The notes under the pieces are model-generated. The model had not been told where the DNA came from, made no database searches, and saw only the letters and a program-made list of their open reading frames with translations. Positions 16,571 to 24,715 of a DNA stretch of 64,000 bases are shown here, one piece after another. Source of the DNA: JACMQX01 sp040385105 (GTDB lineage Bacteria; Pseudomonadota; Gammaproteobacteria; Burkholderiales; Burkholderiaceae_C); contig JAZKHY010000091.1 in the NCBI GenBank assembly GCA_040385105.1, positions 1 through 64,000 of the forward strand. The letters run 5' to 3'. How positions within the stretch are numbered: position 1 is the stretch's first letter; each line of letters opens with the position of its first letter. The position numbers and the translations under genes were made by a program.

Positions 16571-18880
16571 ATGGCCAAGAAAAAGCGCAGTTCTCCCAGC
16601 AAACCAAGCCCCGTTACGCCATTGCCTGTAGCGGCCGGCCAAGGCCCGGGAGCCGTGCCGCAGGCCGACGCGCCCGCCCGCACCAAAGCCACACCCAACG
16701 GCAGTCCCAGGCCTTCTTCACTGACGCTTCCCCTTGAAATCACCAAGGGCGACTGGACGGTCATCCTGCTGGCCCTGATGATGTTCTTCGCGCCTGCGCT
16801 GGGCGTGCCGCATGAGGAGATGCTGCAGGACACGCTGAAGTCCATTGTGGTGTCGTTCATTGCACTGGCCGCGGGCCTGATCCTGTTCTGGCGGCAGCGC
16901 AACCGGCGCGACGACATGCGCTGGCACTTCGTCATGTGGCTGCCGCTGGCGCTGATGGCCTATGCGCTGGGCAGCATGGTCTGGTCCCACACCTACCTGG
17001 GCGGTGTGGAAGCCATCCGCTGGTTCATCTTCAGCCTGGTCCTCTGGCTCGGCCTGAACACCCTGACGCGTGAACGCCTGCCGGCCCTGGCCTGGGGCAT
17101 CCACTGGGGCGCCGTGGTGGCCTCGCTGTGGACGGCGCTGCAGTTCTGGGTGGACTTCAAGTACTTCCCGCAGGGCCCCAACCCGGCCTCCACCTTCGTC
17201 AACCGCAACTTCTTTGCCGAATTCGTGGTGTGTACGCTGCCGTTCTCGGCGCTGCTGATGGCGCGGGCCCGGCAGTCGGCAACGATCTGCCTGCTGGCTT
17301 TCACCACGGCATTCAACATGGTCGCCATCATGATGACGGGCACGCGGTCGGCCCTGGTGGCGCTGGTGGTGCTCGTGCTCATTCTTCCGGTTGTCCTGTA
17401 CCTCTATCGCAAGCAGTTTTCGTTTGTCCAATGGGACAGCGGCAAACGCATCCTGTGCGTGGGCGTGATGCTGGCCACCCTTCTCGGGCTGGGCGTCATC
17501 CAGACGGGCAACGCCGGCATGATCGCGGAGCACCAATCCGAGCAGCGCGGGCTGACGGCCCTGCAGCGCGGATTTGCGCGGTTCATCTCCATCGGCCAGA
17601 AAGAGGAGTTCACCCAGAAATCATTCTCGGTGCGCCTGGTCATGTGGAAGGCGACGGGGCGCATCATCGAATCCCGGCCGCTCACAGGCGTGGGTGCCGG
17701 CGCCTGGGAGGTGGACCTGCCCCTGTACCAGACCGAGGGCTCGCAGCTGGAGACCGACTATTACGTCCACAACGAGTTCCTGCAGTTGCTGGCCGAGTAT
17801 GGCCTGGTGGGCTGGCTGTTCCTGCTGCTCCTGTTCGGCTATCTCCTGCGGGCCGCGTGGCACACGCTGCGGCTGCGAAGCACCGAAGCGCAGGCCGACG
17901 CGCCGTACCGGGCGCTGGCCCTCACGAGTCTGTTGCTGCTTTTCATTGTCAGCAACGCCGGTTTTGCGTGGCGCATGGCCTCGACCGGAACCCTGTTTGC
18001 GCTGTGCCTGGCGATGCTTGCCGCGTCAGATGCGCGGCTGGGTTTGCGCGGCCCGCTGCTGGCCAGCCGCCTGGCCTGGAAGCCAGCGGTGTCGCAGTCG
18101 ATGGCCGTTGCGATGATGCTGTGCCTGACGCTCGCGGCCTACATCACCCAGCAGGCGGCCGAGTGCGAGTCCAAGATCGTGCGGGCGGTCAAGATCGCAC
18201 TGACCATCACCCAGTCGGGCGATGTGAACAACCCCAAGTGGGACAAGAACAAGGCCGAGATGCTGAAGCTGGTGCGCGAAGGCGTAGCCATCAACCCGCA
18301 CTACCGCAAGATCACGCCGATGGTGGCCGACGAGCTGGCCAAATGGGGCGACTGGAAGAACGCCATCTGGATCTGGGAGTCGGTCGTTTCGTCCCGCCCG
18401 TATGTGATCGCGATCCTGTCGAACATCGCACGCGGCTATCTGCAGATCGGCAACAACGAGAAATCCATCGAGTTCCTCGAGCGAGCCAAGAAGCTGCAGC
18501 CCAACGCGCCGTCGGTGCGGTCGCTGGACATCATCCTGCTCAGCCGCACCGGCAAGGAAGCGCAGGCCCTTGACCTGACAAGGCGCTACCTCAAGGACGA
18601 CCTGTATGACTATGACCTCGTCTCCGCCGGCTACGTGCTGGCGGTGCGGGCCAAGGACTGGCCGCTGGCGATCAGGGCCATCGAACTGCGCAACAAGGGC
18701 TGGCCTGCGCAAGCGGTGGACGGCTGGATAAAAATCGGCAACATCTACGCGTCCACCGAGATCAAGGACGAAGCCAAGGCGCTGGACGCGTACAAGGCGG
18801 CGCTGGCCGCCGCGCCCGAGAAGGACAGGGCGGACATCCGGGCCAAGCAGATCCCGACGATTTACCAGGGCAAGCTGTAA
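16571..18880 (+). CDS. O-antigen ligase / PglL-like membrane protein with TPR tail
   Basis: 769 residues. After a Ser/Pro/Lys-rich cytoplasmic N-terminus come about 12 hydrophobic helices (residues 55-540). A Wzy_C-type periplasmic segment (FSVRLVMWKATGRIIESRPLTGVGAGAWE ... YYVHNEFLQLLAEYGLVGW) holds the conserved H-N-x-x-L-x-x-x-x-E-x-G of WaaL/PglL enzymes. Residues 560-769 contain TPR-like helices (GYLQIGNNEKSIEFLERAKKLQPNAPS). The family transfers lipid-linked glycans to lipid A or, for PglL, to pilin-like proteins. No LPS cluster or pilin gene is adjacent, so which it does is open. Confidence 0.88.
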   Translation: MAKKKRSSPSKPSPVTPLPVAAGQGPGAVPQADAPARTKATPNGSPRPSSLTLPLEITKGDWTVILLALMMFFAPALGVPHEEMLQDTLKSIVVSFIALAAGLILFWRQRNRRDDMRWHFVMWLPLALMAYALGSMVWSHTYLGGVEAIRWFIFSLVLWLGLNTLTRERLPALAWGIHWGAVVASLWTALQFWVDFKYFPQGPNPASTFVNRNFFAEFVVCTLPFSALLMARARQSATICLLAFTTAFNMVAIMMTGTRSALVALVVLVLILPVVLYLYRKQFSFVQWDSGKRILCVGVMLATLLGLGVIQTGNAGMIAEHQSEQRGLTALQRGFARFISIGQKEEFTQKSFSVRLVMWKATGRIIESRPLTGVGAGAWEVDLPLYQTEGSQLETDYYVHNEFLQLLAEYGLVGWLFLLLLFGYLLRAAWHTLRLRSTEAQADAPYRALALTSLLLLFIVSNAGFAWRMASTGTLFALCLAMLAASDARLGLRGPLLASRLAWKPAVSQSMAVAMMLCLTLAAYITQQAAECESKIVRAVKIALTITQSGDVNNPKWDKNKAEMLKLVREGVAINPHYRKITPMVADELAKWGDWKNAIWIWESVVSSRPYVIAILSNIARGYLQIGNNEKSIEFLERAKKLQPNAPSVRSLDIILLSRTGKEAQALDLTRRYLKDDLYDYDLVSAGYVLAVRAKDWPLAIRAIELRNKGWPAQAVDGWIKIGNIYASTEIKDEAKALDAYKAALAAAPEKDRADIRAKQIPTIYQGKL

Positions 18881-18884
18881 AGGC

Positions 18885-19802
18885 TCAGATGTCTTCGAGC
18901 AGGGCGTAGGGCAGGGGCTGGATCTGCAGGGCAGGGCCGTCGGCCGCGCCCAGCTTGAGCTGGCCTGCCTGCGCGGCTGCCGTCTGCAGCGAAACAATCG
19001 CATCAAACCCGCCGGAGGGCGCCGGCGCAGCCTGTGCGACGATGCCGGCGGGCTGGCTCGCATCGCCGGCCTCGAACACTTCCTGGCCGGCAGCCGCTTC
19101 ACCCTCCAAGTGCACCAGATAGGCCCGCCGCTTGAGCGTGCCCCTGAACTGGCTGCGCGCGACGATTTCCTGGCCGGGGTAGCAGCCTTTCTTGAAGTTC
19201 ACGCCGCCCACTGACTCATAGTTCAGCATTTGCGGCACAAAGGCTTCCACAATGGGTGCGGTGAGCGTGGCGACGCCGCTTTGCACTTCACCCCATTGCC
19301 ACAGGTCCTGGCTCAGCGCCGGCCCTGCCGGTGCGGCCGCGGACGCTGGTGCCACCCACAGGGCGCGGGGCTGGCCGTCCGCCGGGTAGAGCTTGACGGC
19401 CTGCGCCTCGCCCGCAACGGTGCGGCTCCAGGCCGGGGCGGTATCGGCAAACAGGGCACCGGCCGGTTCGCCGGCCAGGCCGTACAGCGCAAAGTCGGCC
19501 GTGACGTCGCTCAGCTTTGCCTTGGCGCGCATCACGAACATCGACAGACGCTTCAAGGTCGGCGCCAGGATGTCGCGGCTGCAGATGAGCAGGACTTCGT
19601 CCGCGCTTAAGGTGAAGCCGATGAAGCTTGCCTGCATCCGGCCCTTGGCCGAGCAGAATGCGGCAAGCCGGGCTTCGTCGGGCTTGAGCAGCGCGAAATC
19701 CTGCGTGAGCTGGCCCTGGAGGAACTTGACGGCGTCCTCTCCGGCAGCCCGGATGACGCCCAGGTGCGTGAGCGGCGCAATCCCATTCAATGCATGTGTC
19801 AT
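18885..19802 (-). CDS. ygfZ: Folate-binding protein YgfZ/GcvT-like
   Basis: 305 residues from the ATG at 19802; an ATG five codons further upstream (19817) is equally possible. YgfZ is a tetrahydrofolate-binding protein needed for iron-sulphur cluster enzyme maintenance. The signature K-G-C-Y-x-G-Q-E is present as FKKGCYPGQEIVARSQFRG, with the N-terminal LQGQLTQDFALL block. Divergent from mltG across 55 bases, a common arrangement in Burkholderiales. Confidence 0.95.
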   Translation of the reverse strand: MTHALNGIAPLTHLGVIRAAGEDAVKFLQGQLTQDFALLKPDEARLAAFCSAKGRMQASFIGFTLSADEVLLICSRDILAPTLKRLSMFVMRAKAKLSDVTADFALYGLAGEPAGALFADTAPAWSRTVAGEAQAVKLYPADGQPRALWVAPASAAAPAGPALSQDLWQWGEVQSGVATLTAPIVEAFVPQMLNYESVGGVNFKKGCYPGQEIVARSQFRGTLKRRAYLVHLEGEAAAGQEVFEAGDASQPAGIVAQAAPAPSGGFDAIVSLQTAAAQAGQLKLGAADGPALQIQPLPYALLEDI

Positions 19803-19857
19803 GCGGTGAATTATCATGCCCTGTTGAATCCATTCTTCCGTGTAAGGGCAGTACCTA

Positions 19858-20853
19858 GTGCGTCGATTTCTGGCCAGCCTCTTTTTCCTCGGCGCAATCA
19901 TGGCAATAGCCGCGGCCTCGTGGGCGCTCTGGTGGGTCCACCAGCCGATCGCGCTGCCTGCGCCCACGGTGGACCTGTCGATCGAGCCGGGCACCTTGCC
20001 GCGTGGCGTTGCCAGCGCGGTGGCCGACACCGGCGCGCAGGTGAACCCTGACCTGCTTTACTGGTGGTTCCGCCTGTCCGGCCAGGCACGCATGATCAAG
20101 GCCGGCAGTTATGAACTCTCCGGCGGGCTCACGCCGCGCAGCCTGCTCAGCAAGCTGGCACGGGGCGAGGAAGCCCTGGAAGCGGTGACGCTGGTAGAGG
20201 GCTGGAACTTCCGCCAGGTGCGTGCGGCCATGGCCAAAGAGACAACGCTCAAGCCCGACTCCAAAGGCCTGTCGGACGCCGACCTCATGAAAGCGCTGGA
20301 GCGGCCCGGGCTGCATCCGGAAGGCCGCTTTTTCCCGGATACCTATACCTATGCCCGGGGCTCGAGCGACCTGGCCGTCATGCGCCGGGCGCTGCGCGCC
20401 ATGGACAAGCGGCTGGATGCGGCCTGGGCGCAGCGCCAGCCGGATGTGCCGCTCAAGACGCCTGAAGAAGCCTTGATCCTGGCCAGCATCGTCGAGAAGG
20501 AAACCGGCCGCGCCAGCGACAGGCCGGCGATTGCCAGCGTCTTTGCCAACCGCCTGCGCATCGGCATGCCACTGCAGACCGACCCGACGGTGATCTACGG
20601 CATGGGCGAGAGCTTTGACGGCAACCTGCGCAAGAAAGACCTGCAGACCGACACGCCCTGGAACACCTACCTGCGCACCGGCCTGCCGCCCACGCCGATT
20701 GCGATGCCCGGCAAGGCCGCGCTGCTGGCGGCGGTGCAACCGGTGAGCTCAAAAAACCTGTATTTCGTGGCGCGGGGCGATGGCTCCAGCCAGTTCAGCG
20801 CAACGCTGGAAGAGCACAATCGTGCAGTCAACAAATACCAGCGCGGGCAGTAA
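19858..20853 (+). CDS. mltG: Endolytic transglycosylase MltG
   Basis: 331 residues from the GTG at 19858. One N-terminal membrane anchor (FLASLFFLGAIMAIAAASWALWWV), then the YceG domain with ILASIVEKET (catalytic Glu), MPLQTDPTVIYGMG and NTYLRTGLPPTPIAMPG. MltG cuts nascent glycan strands at the inner membrane and influences chain length. First gene of mltG-tmk-holB-pilZ-tatD, in the usual order. Confidence 0.97.
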   Translation: MRRFLASLFFLGAIMAIAAASWALWWVHQPIALPAPTVDLSIEPGTLPRGVASAVADTGAQVNPDLLYWWFRLSGQARMIKAGSYELSGGLTPRSLLSKLARGEEALEAVTLVEGWNFRQVRAAMAKETTLKPDSKGLSDADLMKALERPGLHPEGRFFPDTYTYARGSSDLAVMRRALRAMDKRLDAAWAQRQPDVPLKTPEEALILASIVEKETGRASDRPAIASVFANRLRIGMPLQTDPTVIYGMGESFDGNLRKKDLQTDTPWNTYLRTGLPPTPIAMPGKAALLAAVQPVSSKNLYFVARGDGSSQFSATLEEHNRAVNKYQRGQ

Positions 20854-20862
20854 CCAGATCCA

Positions 20863-21534
20863 ATGAGCAGGGCCGGACTTTTCATCAGCTTTGAAGGCAT
20901 CGACGGCGCGGGCAAGTCCACGCACATCGATACGCTGGCTGCCGCATTCAGGGCGCAGGGCAGGGCAGTGACACAAACGCGCGAGCCGGGCGGCACGCCG
21001 CTGGCCGAAAAACTGCGTGCCATGGTGCTGGGCGACGCCATGGACCCGCTGACCGAAGCGCTGCTGATCTTCGCGGCACGGCGGGACCATCTTCAGCAGG
21101 TCATCGAGCCCGCCCTGGCGCGCGGCGATGTGGTGCTCTGCGACCGCTTCACCGATGCCACGTTTGCCTACCAGGGCAGCGGCAGGGGGTTTGACGAAGC
21201 GGTGCTGGCGCAGCTGGAGGCCTGGGTACAGGCTTCGGCCGGCGCGGGCGGTATCCGCCAGCCGGACCTGACCCTGCTGTTTGAGCTGGCGCCGGAAGTC
21301 GCGGCCGAACGTCTGGCGGGCGCGCGCCTGCCGGACCGGTTCGAAGCCCAGCCGGTGGAGTTTTTCAGGCGCGTGTCCGCCGGCTATGCCCGGCGCGCCG
21401 ATGCATCACCGCAGCGCTTTGTGCGCATCGACGCCGCGCAGGAGCGGCACAAGGTCTGGCAGCAGCTCACCAGCGCCTTTGTGCGCCGGGGCTGGCTGGC
21501 CATCATGGTGGCTGCCAACGGAGGGCCCAGGTGA
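20863..21534 (+). CDS. tmk: dTMP kinase
   Basis: 223 residues. Phosphorylates dTMP to dTDP in the cytoplasm. P-loop FEGIDGAGKST, the DRF motif in LCDRFTDATFAYQGSGRGFD and the TREPGGTPLAEKLR block are conserved. Nine bases after mltG; its TGA overlaps the start of holB. A 15-residue stretch in WVQASAGAGGIRQPDLTLL is a little longer than in the E. coli enzyme. Confidence 0.97.
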   Translation: MSRAGLFISFEGIDGAGKSTHIDTLAAAFRAQGRAVTQTREPGGTPLAEKLRAMVLGDAMDPLTEALLIFAARRDHLQQVIEPALARGDVVLCDRFTDATFAYQGSGRGFDEAVLAQLEAWVQASAGAGGIRQPDLTLLFELAPEVAAERLAGARLPDRFEAQPVEFFRRVSAGYARRADASPQRFVRIDAAQERHKVWQQLTSAFVRRGWLAIMVAANGGPR

Positions 21535-22535
21535 TGGCCGACGCAACGCCTGCCCCCTGGATCGGCGCACAGCTTTCGGGCCTGCTCGCGCAGCGCGGCC
21601 ATGCCTGGCTGTTGCAGGGCCCGTCAGGCCTGGGCCAGTACGACCTGGCGCTGGGCCTGGCGCGCGGCTGGCTTTGCGAGAACCCGTCGCCGCAGGGCGC
21701 CTGCGGGCAATGCGGCAGCTGCCACGCCATCGACGTGCGCACCCATGCCGACCTGTGCGTCCTCATGCCCGAGACCTGGATGCTCGAACTCGGCTGGCCG
21801 CTGAGCGAGAAGGCCCAGGCCGACATTGACGACAAGAAGCGCAAGCCGAGCAAGGAAATCCGCGTTGAAGCCATGCGCGATGCGGTGGAGTTCGCGCAGC
21901 GCACCAGCGCGCGCGGCCGCGGCAAGGCGGTGCTGGTGTACCCGGCCGAGCGCATGAACCACGTTACGGCCAATGCGCTGCTCAAGACGCTGGAGGAGCC
22001 GCCGGGAGACGTGAGCTTCGTGCTGGCGAGCGAGGCATCCCACTTGCTGTTGCCCACCATCCGCAGCCGCTGCCTGGGTCATTCGATGGCCTGGCCCGAC
22101 CCGGCTGCGGCACGGCAATGGCTGGTGGAGCAGGGCGTGGAAGCGTCGCAGGCGCCGGCTTTGCTCCGCGCTGCCGGGGGCCGGCCCAGCGACGCGCTCA
22201 AGGCCAGCCAGGGCGGGCTCGACCCGAAGATGTGGTCGCTGCTGCCCAGGGCACTGGCCCGGGGGGATGCCACGGCCCTGGCCAACTGGGCGCCGGCCCA
22301 GGCGGTTGATGCCCTGCAGAAGCTCTGCCACGACTTGATGGCCACCCGCTCAGGCGCGGCGCCCCGCTTCTTCGAGCCCGCCGACCTGCCCACTGGCGCG
22401 GCCATTGCAAGCCTGGCGCGCTGGTCGCGCGAGCTGTCGCGGACGGCACGCACCGTCGAGCACCCTTTCAATGCCGGGTTGATGCTTGAATCACTTGTGA
22501 GCCAGGCCCACAACGCCCTAAACTCAAGGCATTAG
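21534..22535 (+). CDS. holB: DNA polymerase III subunit delta'
   Basis: 333 residues from the ATG at 21534 (a GTG at 21531 directly precedes it). Clamp-loader subunit of the AAA+ superfamily. The degenerate P-loop region GPSGLGQYDLAL, the four-Cys zinc module (LCENPSPQGACGQCGSCHAID) and the sensor-like NALLKTLEEPP are present. An insertion after the zinc module (LSEKAQADIDDKKRKPSKEIRVEAMR) replaces the shorter E. coli loop. One-base overlap with tmk (TGATG). Confidence 0.96.
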   Translation: MADATPAPWIGAQLSGLLAQRGHAWLLQGPSGLGQYDLALGLARGWLCENPSPQGACGQCGSCHAIDVRTHADLCVLMPETWMLELGWPLSEKAQADIDDKKRKPSKEIRVEAMRDAVEFAQRTSARGRGKAVLVYPAERMNHVTANALLKTLEEPPGDVSFVLASEASHLLLPTIRSRCLGHSMAWPDPAAARQWLVEQGVEASQAPALLRAAGGRPSDALKASQGGLDPKMWSLLPRALARGDATALANWAPAQAVDALQKLCHDLMATRSGAAPRFFEPADLPTGAAIASLARWSRELSRTARTVEHPFNAGLMLESLVSQAHNALNSRH

Positions 22536-22547
22536 AGCCAGCCGCAC

Positions 22548-22910
22548 ATGAGCAACCCGTCACCGTCCACCCCGCGTCCCAGCGTCATCCAGCTTGCCAT
22601 CAAGGAAAAAGCCGCCTTGTATGCGGCCTACATTCCGCTGTTCACCGAGGGCGGCATCTTCATACCCACGACGCGCGACTACAAGCTGGGCGACGATGTC
22701 TATGTGCTGCTGTCGCTGCCCGACGACCCGCAGCGTTACCCTGTTGCCGGCAAGGTGGCCTGGGTGACACCGCCCAAGGCTGCGGGCAACCGCACCCAGG
22801 GTGTCGGCATCCGCTTTCCGGCAGACGAGAAATCCCGGCTCCTCAAGCTCAAGATCGAGGAAGTGCTGGGCGGACACCTGGCCTCGGAGCGGCCCACCCA
22901 GACCATTTGA
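22548..22910 (+). CDS. pilZ: PilZ domain protein of the type IV pilus type
   Basis: 120 residues. The sequence IQLAIKEKAALYAAYIPLFTEGGIFIPTTRDYKLGDDVYVLLSLPDD and AGKVAWVTP...QGVGIRFP matches the short PilZ protein encoded next to holB in pseudomonads and betaproteobacteria, required for type IV pilus biogenesis. Like those, it lacks the R-x-x-x-R c-di-GMP-binding motif at the N-terminus, so it probably does not bind c-di-GMP. Confidence 0.92.
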   Translation: MSNPSPSTPRPSVIQLAIKEKAALYAAYIPLFTEGGIFIPTTRDYKLGDDVYVLLSLPDDPQRYPVAGKVAWVTPPKAAGNRTQGVGIRFPADEKSRLLKLKIEEVLGGHLASERPTQTI

Positions 22911-22994
22911 CGCCACTGACCCTTGCGGCGGCGCCGTCTTTGGGCGGCGGACTCGCGGCCTGGGGCCTGGACTGGCATTCTTGACCGCAAGACC

Positions 22995-23789
22995 ATGTTT
23001 GTTGATTCACACTGCCACCTCACTTTCCCCGAACTCTCGGCCCGGCTGCCGGAAATCCGCCAGGCCATGGAAGAAGCACGGGTTGACCGCGCGCTGTGCA
23101 TCTGCACGACGCTGGAAGAATTTGCCGATGTGCATGCGCTGGCGCTGGCGCATGACAACTTCTGGGCGACCGTGGGTGTGCACCCCGACAACGAAGGCGT
23201 GACGGAGCCATCTCTTGCCGACCTGCTGGAGCGGGCCGCGCTGCCCCGTGTGGTGGGTATTGGCGAAACCGGCCTGGACTACTACCGGCTGGGCGAGCGG
23301 ACAGTTGCCGACATGGAATGGCAGCGCAACCGCTTCCGCACGCATATCCGTGCCGCGCGGCAAGTGGGCAAGCCGCTTGTGATCCACACCCGTAGCGCCT
23401 CTGACGACACGATTGCCATCCTGAAGGAAGAGGGCGAGGACGGGTCACCGGGCTCGGCAGGCGGCGTGTTTCACTGCTTCACCGAAACTGCCGACGTGGC
23501 GCGGGCGGCGCTGGACCTGGGTTTTTACATCTCGTTTTCGGGAATCCTGACGTTCAAGAGTGCCCAGGACATTCGTGATGTTGCAGCCTTTGTGCCGCTG
23601 GACCGCCTGCTGGTCGAGACTGACAGCCCGTACCTGGCGCCAGTGCCGTATCGGGGCAAAACCAACAATCCATCTTATGTTCCGCATGTTGCAAAGCAAC
23701 TCGGCGAGATCCGGGGCCTGCCGCTGGAAGAGATTGCCGAGGTCACCAGCCGGAACTTCGAGCAGCTTTTCCGGGGTGTTGCATCATGA
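22995..23789 (+). CDS. TatD family metal-dependent hydrolase
   Basis: 264 residues from the ATG at 22995. Metal ligands of TatD/YcfH DNases are visible: FVDSHCHL, VGIGETGLDYYR, LVIHTRSA, GVFHCFTE and VETDSPYLAPVPYRGKTNNP. Members have 3'-5' exonuclease or deaminase-like hydrolase activity. In this tmk-holB-pilZ context it is the YcfH-type member. The stop overlaps the next start (ATGA at 23786). Confidence 0.95.
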   Translation: MFVDSHCHLTFPELSARLPEIRQAMEEARVDRALCICTTLEEFADVHALALAHDNFWATVGVHPDNEGVTEPSLADLLERAALPRVVGIGETGLDYYRLGERTVADMEWQRNRFRTHIRAARQVGKPLVIHTRSASDDTIAILKEEGEDGSPGSAGGVFHCFTETADVARAALDLGFYISFSGILTFKSAQDIRDVAAFVPLDRLLVETDSPYLAPVPYRGKTNNPSYVPHVAKQLGEIRGLPLEEIAEVTSRNFEQLFRGVAS

Positions 23790-24445
23790 TAAATTACATT
23801 AAATATGTCGTTTATCTTGTTGTTTTCTTTGGATATTCACTGGCATTTGCTGGCTCCTATGAAGACTTTTTCATTGCCATCAAGCAGGATAATCCGGCTG
23901 TTGTGCGCAACCTGCTGCAGCGGGGATTTGATGCCAATACCCTGGACCCGGAGGGCCGGCACGGGCTGTTTGTCGCGCTGAACGAGCCCGCACTTAAAAC
24001 CGCACAGGTTTTGGTGGACTGGCCGAAAACCCGGGTTGAGACACGCAACCAGGCCGATGAAAGCCCGCTGATGATGGCGGCGCTTCGCGGCCACATCGAG
24101 ATCGCGCGAAAGCTGATTGCCAGGGATGCCGACGTCAACAAAACCGGCTGGACGCCGCTGCATTACGCCTCAACGAACGGGCATCTGGAAGTCATGCAGT
24201 TGCTGCTGGACAACCATGCCTACATCGACGCGGAGTCGCCCAACAAGACAACGCCGCTGATGATGGCTGCGTCCTACGGCACGCCTGCGGCCGTCAAGCT
24301 GCTGCTGGAGGCCGGCGCCGATGCCTCGCTGCGGAACATGCAGGGCTTGAGCGCGATTGACTTCGCCCAGCGATCCGGCCGGGCTGAAGTCGCCGACATG
24401 ATTGCCGCCGCCATCCGCGGCGCCCAGCCCAAAGGCCGGTGGTAA
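23786..24445 (+). CDS. Secreted ankyrin-repeat protein
   Basis: 219 residues. An N-terminal signal peptide (INYIKYVVYLVVFFGYSLAFAG) precedes about five ankyrin repeats: DEGRHGLFVALNEP-type, DESPLMMAALRGHIEIARKLIARDADVN, GWTPLHYASTNGHLEVMQLLLDNHAYID, KTTPLMMAASYGTPAAVKLLLEAGADAS and a C-terminal repeat ending RSGRAEVADMIAAAI. It is translationally coupled to the tatD gene (ATGA) and is the last gene of the operon. The first codons are AT-rich compared with the rest. Probably periplasmic; partner unknown. Confidence 0.9.
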   Translation: MINYIKYVVYLVVFFGYSLAFAGSYEDFFIAIKQDNPAVVRNLLQRGFDANTLDPEGRHGLFVALNEPALKTAQVLVDWPKTRVETRNQADESPLMMAALRGHIEIARKLIARDADVNKTGWTPLHYASTNGHLEVMQLLLDNHAYIDAESPNKTTPLMMAASYGTPAAVKLLLEAGADASLRNMQGLSAIDFAQRSGRAEVADMIAAAIRGAQPKGRW

Positions 24446-24461
24446 GCCGCTGGCCGGCTTG

Positions 24462-24605
24462 TTATTTGTTTTTTTCCTTGCCGCGGGGAATGACCGTGGT
24501 CATGGGCGGCATGGGCCGGTCTGACGGGCCGCCTGGCTTGGGCGGTGAAACGTCTTTCTTGGGTTTTTTCTGCATCTTGTTGCTGCGCTGGTCGCCCTTG
24601 GCCAT
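24462..24605 (-). CDS. Small basic protein, 47 residues
   Basis: Short reading frame starting MAKGDQRSNKMQKKPKKD and ending with PRGKEKNK. AAGGAGA lies seven bases before the ATG at 24605, an unusually good ribosome-binding site for this window. The product is Lys/Pro-rich with no hydrophobic segment and is probably disordered and nucleic-acid or ribosome associated. I recall similar MAKG(Q)xRSNxExKKPKK small proteins in Comamonadaceae, but no function. Codon use suits the genome, which argues against chance. Confidence 0.75.
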   Translation of the reverse strand: MAKGDQRSNKMQKKPKKDVSPPKPGGPSDRPMPPMTTVIPRGKEKNK

Positions 24606-24639
24606 GGATCTCTCCTTGTAATGATGCTGAATCATAGCG

Positions 24640-24715
24640 GCCCGCCATGTTCTTTTTATATTATACGATGTATATTATGTTAATAATCGCTGACGCATGG
24701 CAATCCATAAGAAGT
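24640..24715. other. AT-rich block abutting the end of the DUF11 gene
   Basis: A roughly 75-base stretch of very low GC (for example TATATTATACGATG and TATTATGTTAATAATCG) lies directly after the stop of the DUF11 gene, in a genome that is otherwise very GC-rich. No hairpin followed by T-run, no gene and no insertion-sequence ends are visible. It may be a scar of DNA gain or loss, or a promoter region for the small minus-strand gene at 24605. Confidence 0.4.

Noticed and set aside
24640..24715. Insertion-sequence remnant
   Set aside because: The block is AT-rich, but no terminal inverted repeats, target duplication or transposase fragment could be read.
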